This document shows positions 51,101-59,551 of a stretch of 64,000 nucleotides of DNA, piece after piece. The stretch spans positions 62,001 through 126,000 of the forward strand of contig CANNZV010001042.1 in assembly GCA_947561585.1 (NCBI GenBank), read 5' to 3'. This stretch comes from Caprella mutica (lineage: Eukaryota > Arthropoda > Malacostraca > Amphipoda > Caprellidae). Numbering within the stretch: the stretch's first letter is position 1; each line of letters starts with the position of its first letter. The translations under genes were made by a program, and so were the position numbers. The notes beneath the pieces are model-generated. The model made no database searches. It saw nothing but the letters and a program-made list of their open reading frames with translations, and was not told the DNA's origin.

Positions 51101-51503
51101 TTTATCATAGAAAACTATCTAGTGCATCCGAGATATGAAGTAACTAATACTTCATAACTCAGGAGTTTCACTGTAGTTTTTTCTATTTAAACTCTCTGTG
51201 TTTACCTATTTAGAAATTGTTTTAAATTTGATTCTATTCAGTATTTTATGAATGACTATATTAAATTATTAATGTTTTTAAACTTTCTCTGGTTCACGTA
51301 TGTGATTTGAAAAGTGGTTTAAATTGGACTTTATTCAGTACTAGTGTACCTTCCCGTTAAAAATAACGGGTCATCATCCATACCAATTTATTTCCCATTA
51401 TTACGTTACTTTTAATGGATTCAATTTTTCAGATTCCCGATCACAGTCACCTATTCAGAGTAAATCCGAAGACAAAGTTACTCGTCAGATTACTGCAGTC
51501 TGA
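33183..51503 (+). CDS. Unrecognised four-transmembrane protein with PDZ-ligand tail (11 exons, 494 aa)
   Basis: Exons: 33183-33233, 33979-34075, 36762-36893, 37167-37282, 37881-38030, 38160-38303, 38699-39034, 48414-48532, 50287-50476, 50865-50943, 51433-51503; phases agree at every junction. Hydrophobic segments at about residues 12-34, 73-93, 106-129 and 140-169, with Asp120 inside TM3 and Lys149 inside TM4. The first loop has Cys36, Cys53 and an NQS sequon at Asn55. After TM2 comes a CCCK cluster, possibly palmitoylated. TM4 is followed by KTKKDKKKQHRK, placing the 320-residue tail in the cytoplasm. The tail is disordered, with PYGVPYDDR-like repeats, a short coiled coil near 446-465 and a C-terminal RQITAV, a class I PDZ ligand. 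Fold resembles tetraspan scaffolding proteins only in outline; no family recognised. The gene spans 18 kb because its introns hold large minisatellites. Confidence 0.8.
33285..33840. mobile_element. pogo-like foldback MITE family M4 with 15-base array (intron 1 of the four-TM gene)
   Basis: Left arm GTATAGTGAATGTAGAGTCA pairs with TGACTCTACATTCACTATAG; an inner hairpin (AAATTTTCTTTAGTCTACC) is shared with other M4 copies. The right terminus expands into about 24 copies of TTCACTATAGAGGAG at 33466-33835. Long frames open on both strands in the array are artefacts. Confidence 0.85.
34087..34268. mobile_element. Foldback MITE family M9, complete copy
   Basis: CAGGGTTGTGACAATATGCT at the left and AGCATATTGTCCCAGTCATA at the right pair, with CTATAGGTCCC against GGGATCTATAG inside. 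Decayed relatives at 19600-19705 and 53750-53870. Confidence 0.75.
34275..34525. mobile_element. pogo-like foldback MITE family M4, rearranged copy
   Basis: Contains two sets of the M4 arms (GACTAACGAAAATTTGTTCAC; CTATAGTGAATGTAGAGTCC with its inverse ACTACATTCACTATAGAGGA). Probably one element inserted into another of the same family. Confidence 0.7.
34685..34853. mobile_element. Foldback MITE, M2-like ends
   Basis: ACAGGGTAACGACTCAATTACCG pairs with CGGTAATTGAGTAGTTACCCTGT, and GTTACCGTACAGTGGG with its partner near 34805. Lies in intron 2 of the four-TM gene. Confidence 0.8.
34855..36425. other. Intron of the four-TM gene, mostly without features
   Basis: Contains a short R1 fragment at 35410-35497 (TTTAACGTCTGCTTCGAAAC, GGACTGGAAGAAGCAG) and a 50-base duplication at 35770-35870 (TTTAGGTAACTTTTAGGTA). 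Otherwise AT-rich and unremarkable. Confidence 0.5.
36430..36618. mobile_element. Foldback MITE family M5, copy 1
   Basis: Left arm ACTGAAACTTCTAATTCATG, right arm CATGACTCAGAAGTTTCAGT-like (CATGACTCAGAAGTTTCACT). The inner TAGACAGTTTTCTATGAT is shared with 50971-51178. Confidence 0.75.
37629..37880 (+). repeat. 48-base minisatellite carrying the exon 5 splice acceptor
   Basis: Six acceptors, with AG ending at 37640, 37688, 37736, 37784, 37832 and 37880, exactly 48 bases apart. Each is TTGTTGGTAG followed by GAAGATGATCCAG, the first exon bases. Only the last copy continues into open coding sequence (GAAGATGATCCAGAAGGACC). In the first five, the same frame reads EDDPDE then TAA. Confidence 0.95.
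38304..38698. other. Intron 6 of the four-TM gene, no feature
   Basis: AT-rich. It starts with an atypical donor GTATTA and ends at acceptor TTCACCAAG; a second AG nine bases later (GAATCAG) would remove WNQ without changing frame. Confidence 0.4.
39592..48375 (+). repeat. Giant 17-base minisatellite, about 515 copies, AG-free on the sense strand
   Basis: Unit TTTGATATTCTCATTTG, 8.8 kb, filling intron 7 of the four-TM gene and ending about 38 bases before the exon 8 acceptor (48411-48413). Two positions vary: the triplet after TTT (GAT, CAC, AAC, rarely AAT) and the base after CTCAT (T, C or G). Variants occur in long homogeneous blocks. By eye, no AG occurs between the CAGT at 39567 and the acceptor CAG. 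Since 17 is not a multiple of three and stops are rare, several frames look open; none is a gene. Confidence 0.97.
48533..48534 (+). other. GC-AG intron donor after exon 8 of the four-TM gene
   Basis: Exon 8 ends TCAAG followed by GCAAGT, the usual context of GC donors. Two bases carried over plus the T opening exon 9 (50287) make AGT and keep frame (SESSDSDD), which a GT donor nearby would not. Confidence 0.75.
48898..50145. repeat. 26-base minisatellite, about 48 copies
   Basis: Unit TGATAGTACTATTACCTTCA plus TGTCAC; variants TATCACC, CATCGTG, TGTTACTG. Units with TATCA contain the perfect 14-base palindrome TGATAGTACTATCA. The array ends about 140 bases before exon 9 of the four-TM gene. 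Confidence 0.95.
50944..51503 (+). other. Alternative 3' end of the four-TM gene
   Basis: If the donor ATG/GTGAGG at 50944 is skipped, the frame stops four codons later (ENGEE, TGA at 50952-50954). If used, exon 11 (51433-51503) adds 23 residues ending in the PDZ ligand ITAV. Both are formally possible; the good donor, good acceptor (CAATTTTTCAG) and coding quality favour splicing. Confidence 0.7.
50971..51178. mobile_element. Foldback MITE family M5, copy 2
   Basis: CAGTGAAATGCCTGAGTTAT at the left, ATAACTCAGGAGTTTCACTG at the right; inner TAGTTTTCTAT arms pair. Inserted about 25 bases after the exon 10 donor. Confidence 0.85.
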
Positions 51504-52690
51504 CCAATCTTCTGATTACATCAACCATTTCAGTTAGGATAATGTGCTCAAACTTGACACTTTCGCAGACGGCAGTAATGGTCCGTTTGAATAGGCACAA
51601 ATGCTCACCCGAATTAGAATTTATAGTTGAAAGAAGAAAGCACGACACAATGATATCTGTTTTTCAAAACAGTCTTGTGTTTATTTCAAACTTCACAGAA
51701 GATATTTTCATGTAACTTTCACCTATCATTTCCGTATTTTACTAGAAACCTCAACTAGATATCTAGTACTATATTCATTTTCTTTATTGATAGAGATCAG
51801 CTTTGTATTGATGAGGAACTTATAGTTGTAGAATGTCAGTTGGAACCGTCTCAAGAGATATTTTCAAGCCCTCATTATATCATTTTTGTTTTCAATTTTA
51901 TCAACGACTTCAATTTTTGTTTATCATTACAGTCTCCTGCTTAGCTGCAAAAGGATATTTCGAATAAAAAGACTTCAGGTAGTATGAAAATATATTTAGA
52001 ATTGTTCACATCACTTATATTTAAAATGATTTCTATTGCTTTGATGATACTTAATGTCATGATTCTTTAATGTCTTGACTGCTTAAAAGGAAACTTATAG
52101 TATATAGTATTTGTAAGTTATATGGTAAATATATATTTAAAGTTATAGAAAATATGAATTACCCTTAACATCGATATCAACAACAGATAGCAGTCTACCA
52201 CATCGAACAAATATAAAAAGATTCGTCCCAAATATACAAAAAATATCATAGCCATTTATGTACACAGTAAACCTGTATTAGACAAAGATATTTTGTAAAG
52301 GAATAATCCTCGTAATAGATGAAACAACATTTTTGTCACCTGACAGTTATTCTGGTGTAGCTACACACTAAGATCACTAACTAGAACACTATGTTCGAAA
52401 TAAATCTCTTCAAGTAGAATTACAGAATTACAGAAATATTAAAAGTAGAATTACAGAAAAGTAACTAAGCAATTTATTTAAAAGATAGTTAAATTGAAAA
52501 AATATTAGCAATATTAACTATATCTATAATATAAACAAAGTAAATGTAGCTACTTCTTGTTTCTGAATATTCCTTTCCCATTTGCTGTATAATTATTGTA
52601 TAGCTACTAAAATTAACAATAGATAGAAAAAAGTTAAAGTTCATAGCTATGAAGCATAACACTTCAATTGTTAATTATTAGCTATAGTCT
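51504..52690. other. Convergent 3' region between the four-TM gene and SUGCT
   Basis: AT-rich. Candidate polyadenylation signals: AATAAA at 51963-51968 on plus for the four-TM gene, and AATAAA on minus at 52478-52473 for SUGCT. No repeats or exons recognised. Confidence 0.45.
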
Positions 52691-52691
52691 A

Positions 52692-55600
52692 TTATTCATC
52701 TCTAGCTTCCAAAGAAGAGCATTGGATGACTCTACTGCTATTAAGCTTAACAATATCTTGATGAGAATAGTTAAGCAATTCTTTTAACAGAGACTCTGTG
52801 TGTTGCCCCAAAACAGGCGGGGCACTTCTGATGCAGTTAACCGATTTCTCAAACGTCACAGCAGGTTTCACCAACTTAATTTCACCTGCCGTTGGGTGGG
52901 TAATATTCTGCACCATATCTTTATGAACTATTTGTGGATCGGAAAAAGTCTGATCCAGTGAATTGATTGGCGCGTATGGAAACACGGAGCCTTCGAACAC
53001 TTCCAGCCAGTGTTGTGTCGTGTGTTCGACAAACCTATCTGATAAAAGAGGGATCAGAACACTTCTATTCCGCACACGATCAGAGTTCGCGGAAAACCTT
53101 TTATCAGTTTTCAACTGCGGTAGGTTTATTCTATCACAGAGAGATCTAAACTGCATATCGTTATTACCGGCAATGCTGATATACGAATCGCTAGTTTGAA
53201 ACGCTTGGTACGGGACGATACTAGCATGGGCAGTGCCGGATGCTTTAGGAACTATTCCAGCGTTGAGATAACTAGAGGCTAGATTAACCATGCAGGTAAC
53301 TTGGGTAGATAGTAGGTCACACTCTATCTTCTGGCCTTTGTTCGTAGATGCCCTTTCCATCAGTGCGGCAATGATGGCACCGTGGGCGTAAAGACCGGTA
53401 GCCAAGTCTGTCATGGCAACACCTACTTTCACGGGAGCACCTCCAGGAGGTCCCGTGACTCCCATTAAACCTCCAACTGATGCTGCCATCACGTCATACC
53501 CAGGCCTCTCACTAACAAGATCGAAAAAAAAATGAAAAAAATAACCATTTTATGATAGTAAACTTATTTTAAGTCTCATAAATTATTAATGATATTCCTT
53601 CATTTTATACAGAAATCTTCTATAATGAAATCCTGTATAGTGAATGTACAGGCATGAGTAAGGAACTAGCCTCTATAGTGAACTAATTTACTGTAGCTAG
53701 TCTGCCATAACAAGGGCATTCATAGCAAGCCTATATAGCATTCAATTGTTACCATTTCGATAGTATTCGAATAGCTACTATCGATGCCATTCAATACTTC
53801 GTTTATTTTGTCTGTGTATTCATGGCATCTATGATTTATAAAGCATATTGTAACAGCCCTAACTAAATGGTTCTACAGTATGATGTAACTAACTACCTAA
53901 CTCACCTGTAGGGTCCTGTACTCCCATAGCCAGTTAAAGAGCAGTACACCAGTCTGGGGTTGATGGCAGAGATGGCGGAGTAACCAACACCAATGCGCTC
54001 CAAGGTACCAGGTATGAAATTCTCTATCAGAACATCACATCTGGAAAAAAGAGACATAGATGAGCTATAGCTAGCTAGTTCAAAACTTATTATTAGGGTA
54101 GTGACGATATGCTTTATAGCTACATCATAGTTTGGAAAAATGGTCAAATCTCAATTATGAATGCATTAAATAAATAATAATTCTCAATGAACAAAGTCAC
54201 CTACCACCAGTCAGTGACAATGCTCATGGATGCAGAAAAGCGACTCCATGAACAAAGTCACCCACCACCAGTCAGTGACAATACTCATGGATGGAAAAAA
54301 GCTACTCCATGGAAAAAGTCACCCACCACCAGTCAGTGACAATACTCATGGATGGAAAAAAGCTACTCCATGGAAAAAGTCACCTTACCACCAGTCAGTG
54401 GCAATGCTCATGGATGCAGTAAAGCTACTCCATGAACAAAGTCACCTACCACCAGTCAGTTATAAAAAGAAATGGTAGTTTCTTGCAACTAGCTAACTAA
54501 AAAAGATAAGTAGCTGCTGCATCAGCAACTTTAATAGAATACTACCACCATATAATGGTACAATACTCTAGCAACTTAGCTACTTCTTAGTTAACTAAAC
54601 TAGAACTTTGACCCGTACATGGAGGGTGTCCTTATATTGGGACAGCAATCTAGATACAGGCAGGTTGAGAGCAAATGTGTACAGCTTACTACAATACCTA
54701 CTTACTTCTCTGCCAACTTTTGGACAATTTTCACACCTTCTTCTTTCTTCAAATCGACAGCCAAACTTTTCTTATTTCTGTTGACGCTGAAGAAGTAAGA
54801 ACTCTGATCCCCAACAAAGGGAGGACCCCAAGACCTTGTGTCATCTCCTGAACCTGGCTTCTCCACCTGTAATATCATAATAATTAGAATAGGATTTTCC
54901 ATTGAAGAAGGAAAGTAAAACATACCAAGTAAACACATTTGACTCAATAGTTTGACAACTACTGAGTCAATGAGAATTTTTTTAATTTTAACTAGCCTAT
55001 AGCTACAAAGTTCTATTTGAAACTTTTTTAAGGCAAAAAATTGATTACCTAATTGATATATGGTTGACAATATCTCTAAACACATTTAACTAGATGACGG
55101 GCTCTTGTAGAGCGCATACCTTCGCCACTGCTTATAAATGACCTTGACCATCCAATAATTCTTTAGTTATATATGACCTTGACCTTTGACCCAATAACTC
55201 CCATAATCTAACCAAATGGTTCCTGTACATTGACCAATCGTCTCACTAAATTTCAGGCAATTTGGTTCAATACTTTTTGAGTTATGCGAATAACAAGATG
55301 ATAAATGTGTAAATAGATGTCTACCAAAACATAATCTTCCGCAATTTGTAAAGGTAAATAGGTTCTAAAAGCCAACCTTGATCACAGAGGCGCCCATATC
55401 AGACAGAACCATGGTAGCAAATGGTCCAGCAAGCACCCTAGTGAGGTCCAGTATTCTGATGCCTGAGAGGGGACCTGGGAAAATGTTTATTTTTAATATG
55501 GAGAAGACAGCTGGAAAATTTAAAAGAAAGAACAATATATTTAAAACATTTCAAATTAATGAAATTCACTAAATGTTTCTGTAGCAATTTAACTAATTGG

Positions 55601-58600
55601 AAATTTATCTAAATATTAAGAAATATAAATGGTAAATAAGAATGGACAAAATTAATGAACTATTTAATTCTTAATTCATTTAGTAATTATGATTTCTAAA
55701 AAGTGTTGATATACGTAGCTAACTGTTTTTGAAATACTGCTAAAAAGTAAAATCTACTTAGCTACATCAGGAAATTTCAATTAAATTGAATAAAGACCAT
55801 TGGGCAAATCATTTTAGAAATAGGATTATTAAAATGTGCAGGACAAGCATTGTAATTTCAAGTATCTAGCTAAGAATTATTTTGAAACTGTCAAGAAAAT
55901 AAATATTATTGTTTATAAATAAGATAAGAATATTTAAAAAATTGGTTTTCCTAAATATGCTAGCTGGTTCTAATAACCATGAATATTATCAAGCATTGAT
56001 GTAGCGAATTATGCCATAAAATTAATATAAAATAAATAGGGATTAATTTAAAAGTGTTCATAGTAAAAATAAAGAACAAGATTAAAGAAACTAAATATTG
56101 CTCACAGAGGATATAGTTTGTTAATCATTAGTTACAATACGAATGCATCTAATTAATATTTAATCAATTCAACTTTATTTTTAAAATCATTAAGATAGAA
56201 TCATAGAAGCAGAGTCTAATGTTGAATCATATTACCTCTTACTGGTGAGTCATAAATTAGTAAAACTATGCATTATCTAATATTGCAAACCTGTATTAGT
56301 TGTTTTTCCATCTTCCTGAGGTTTACGGGAGTTTCTTGAAATACAGAGAAATCTTATTGGTAAATTTCTGTTCAAATAATTATTAGACTGCAATAGTGTC
56401 TGAAAAGAAAACCATACAGTTAGATGATAATATTTTTATTTTTTAGTGATTAAGTGTTATTTCAGTAGGACCAGTTTGAAGAATATCACTAAATTTCCAG
56501 TCTGCAGGACAGCAGAAGTTGGTGAAGTGTTTCTTATATATATTTTATTACGTCTGCAGAAACTGAGAGGTGTTCATAGTCTCATAGACATCTTTTATTC
56601 TGTTTGTAGCAAAATTAATGTAAATATAGGAATTAATTGAAAATTGTTAGGAGAGAATATCCCAAATATCTCCCATAGCTACTCTGCAGACTGGGAATAA
56701 ATTTAAATAGGCTATAGGCCAGTCTATATTTGGTGCACAAAATCCTACTGACTTTTTCAAAATGTTGAAAAAATACACTAATAATTTCCAGTAATTTCAT
56801 AAATTAAAGTATGGACAAAGTTGCCAGTTTGAAAACCTGTAAATAAATAAAAAGTAAATCACTCCTAAATTTGTCACAAGAGATACACATGCATCAGACA
56901 TGAAGCATAAGGATGTTTCCAGTTGTAAAAGTTTCAGTAGGAAGCCAAATTTCTCCTTTAAATTATCTTAAATGTGGTAACCTGGATCCATTTTCTCATT
57001 AAACTGGCGACTTTCCTACCACACTTTAAAACATGGCAGTAATTTGACTTATCCACCAACATTTCCCCAATTGAATTCCAGTTAATAAAGCATATCCGTA
57101 AATTCCAGTTAATATAGCATATCCAAACTCGCCATTTTGATGGCAAGTTTGTGGCGAGTCATTTGACCTCTTTTGGTCAAATGGTCATTTGACCTCAAAT
57201 GGTGAGAAATATCTATATTTCTCCTAGGTTACATGGTTATTTTTTTTAATTAGAATTTGATCATTTTAGAGAGAAATTTGGTTAATTTTGGAGAGAGCTG
57301 AAGAAACTTAGAAACAAATGGAGAGTTTGTGAGATGAGCCACCAGTCTGCAAAGCATGCATAATTAGTCTCCAGATATTTAATTTTTGCAGCAATTTTTC
57401 TGAGTGTCTCCAAAGATTTTCAAATTTCTCTCCAAAATGACCAAAAATATCAAAATTCTCTCCACTATAAACATGTAATTGATGTAAACATAGGAATTAA
57501 TTAGGAAATTATCGCCGGATAAATCAGGAGATGAATTTATTTCAAGGCCTCAATAGTTGCCGGATAAACTTCACAAGTTCACAACTTCATGCATCTTTTG
57601 CAGACTGGATGAGCCATACTATTTTATTTGGCAATCTGGCGTAAATTAATGGTAACCCAGTCAGCAAAAGATGCATGAAGTTGTGAAGTTTATCCGGCGT
57701 CTGACCGGCAAATATTGAGGACTTGAAATTAGTCTCATGAATTATCCGGCGACAATTTTCTAATTAATTCCTATGTTTACATGTAATTATTGGAGAGTAT
57801 TTTGAGATTTTTGGTTATTTTGGAGAGAAATTTGAAAATCTTTCACAAATTAAACATCTGGAGACTGATTGTGCTGTGCATGCTTTGCAGACTGGATGGT
57901 AACATTATAACATACAACATAGGAATAATGAAATAGCTAAAAATCCACAGACTTTGCCAGAATATTATTTTCCAGTCTGCAGAAATCAGAATAGGTATCA
58001 TAAAGTATGAGACATTTTTTAACATTTTCTGTGCAAATTAGCAAATAATCCTTAATTGTATTTACTGAGATTATTTGAGAAGTGAGAACAGAAACTAAAA
58101 TAGAGGATTTATTGTACCTAGAAGCCAGTCTGTATTTGGTGCACAAAATTCCACTGACTTCTTGAAAAAGGTGAAAAAATCCACCATAAATTTCCAGTAA
58201 TTTGACTAATCCACCAACATTTTACCCTTTTTTCCACCAAAAATTAATGGGAACATAGGAATAAATAGCTAAAAATCCACCGACTTTGCAAGAATATTAT
58301 TCTCAAAGAGGAAAAAATTCCAACGACATGTCATGATGTCGGTGGATTTTACCACGAAATACAGACTGGCCTAGAAGTTTAGAACAGTTTATCAGAATCA
58401 GACTAATACCAGTTCCTGCAGACTGGATTATTTTCAAAGGAGAAAAATTTCCACCTATAATTCGCCGTTCGGTGGAATTTACTATGAAATACAGTCTCCG
58501 CTGAATCGCTATAGTTAGGGAGTAGGGATTCTTAAATGTTCATAGAAAATTAGGAATCATTGCAAAATTAATCATTAATGCAAACATTATAAAACAATAA

Positions 58601-59144
58601 CATAGGAATTACTGAATTAGGTCAATTACCTACCTACCTACCTAGGGTCAAGCAGGTAAATTGCGGCCCACTAACTAACTGCGGCATTTAACAACAGAAA
58701 CGTCATAGCCTCAAAACACTCGTTAAAAACAAAGTAATAAATTGTAGCATGCACTGTGCTTATTCCGATAGGTATGCAACATTTTAATGTAATTTTGGTT
58801 CAGAATGTTTCAGAGACTCTCTTGAGAGGGCCGCAATTAAAAATTAAAGGGCCGCAATTTACCTGCGTGACCCTAATTCAAAATTGTTCCTTGAGAACAC
58901 CCCAAATATCTCCCATACTCGTCAGACTGGCTGGAAAGTGAAAAATTAACAAAATTGAATTATATTAAATTGCAGAGACAAATTGAACACGGCAAAAATT
59001 AAAATATGAATTTTGAAAGAGTAAAAAATCATCACTTGGTTAGGTTTTTTAATTAATTAATCATAGGTTCCTAATGCAACAAATCATAAATTAAAAATAA
59101 AATATTCTTACCATTAATGAGTTAGGAAGAGAGCGTGACGCCAT
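52692..59144 (-). CDS. SUGCT: Succinate-hydroxymethylglutarate CoA-transferase (complete, 451 aa)
   Basis: Mitochondrial class III (CaiB/FRC) CoA-transferase that passes CoA from succinyl-CoA to glutarate or hydroxymethylglutarate (family knowledge). Exons on minus: 59144-59112, 56399-56291, 55474-55377, 54866-54706, 54040-53906, 53511-52692; all GT-AG with matching phases. The first two exons give an Arg/Ser-rich, acid-poor leader ([11 protein letters not shown], then [11 protein letters not shown]) like a mitochondrial presequence. Then [89 protein letters not shown] and [20 protein letters not shown], whose Asp214 aligns with the family's catalytic Asp. Ends with AEPQ-like [11 protein letters not shown] and a [16 protein letters not shown] tail. 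Length close to human (about 440). No frameshift or stop. It shares a promoter region with AGA. Confidence 0.95.
53617..53735. mobile_element. pogo-like foldback MITE family M4, partial (SUGCT intron)
   Basis: CTGTATAGTGAATGTACAGG and GCCTCTATAGTGAACTAATT match M4 left arms; the right arm is missing or merged with a decayed M9 element at 53750-53870. Confidence 0.6.
54185..54465 (+). repeat. R1-derived tandem repeat, about four copies of a 60-base unit
   Basis: Repeats of CTCCATGAACAAAGTCACC, ACCACCAGTCAGTGACAAT, GCTCATGGATGCAGAAAAGC. In other R1 copies the same segment occurs once, so here an internal portion has been amplified. Lies in a SUGCT intron. Confidence 0.8.
55480..56285. other. 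SUGCT intron 2, no feature
   Basis: Very AT-rich, no repeats or exons recognised. Confidence 0.5.
57335..57895. mobile_element. Large foldback element with CCAGTCTG ends (SUGCT intron 1)
   Basis: About 265-base arms: CCAGTCTGCAAAGCATGC at the left and GCATGCTTTGCAGACTGG at the right, with paired TTAGTCTCCAGAT, CCTATGTTTACATG, TTATCCGGCG and CTTCATGCATCTTTTGC blocks inside. No coding sequence. Confidence 0.85.
58126..58373. mobile_element. Second foldback element with CCAGTCTG ends (SUGCT intron 1)
   Basis: CCAGTCTGTATTTGGTGCAC and ACCACGAAATACAGACTGG pair; AATCCACCGACTTTG is repeated inside. Half copies at 56718-56800 and 58425-58500. Confidence 0.75.
58637..58877. mobile_element. Foldback MITE family M8, complete copy
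   Basis: AGGGTCAAGCAGGTAAATTG then CGGCCC at the left, GGGCCGCAATTTACCTGCGT then GACCCT at the right. Solo ends of the family at 23268 and 63305. Confidence 0.85.
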
Positions 59145-59551
59145 AATTCCTATCTAACTATTTATCTCTTTTCACAAATAAAATCATGGCACTGTATCGT
59201 GAGTTTACGTAGTCATTTGAAACATTCGGATTACTTGTTACAGATGTGTTATAAACCCGTACGTATAGTCTAAAAATAAGATGAATGAAATATATACCAC
59301 ATGCTGTTGATTTTAAAATATGATTTTTGCTTTCAGACAAGATGATATTATAAAATATATGTAGTGATTTAAATTTGAATATGTTTAGGGACCCCGAAGT
59401 CAGTACCGTACTACACAATCGAAGACATTGTTTACATTTTCGCCAGTGCCACTTTTCCTCACCACAGTTTATCATTTTTCGAAGTTCTAGCTTACTGATT
59501 ATCTAATTTTAATTATTGTTCACATTTCTATATAATAATATTATATTAACA
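59145..59551. promoter_or_regulatory. Shared (bidirectional) promoter region of SUGCT and AGA
   Basis: 407 bases separate the two divergent ATGs (59144 minus, 59552 plus), with no repeat inside. No TATA box recognised. Co-regulation is inference from spacing only. Confidence 0.55.
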
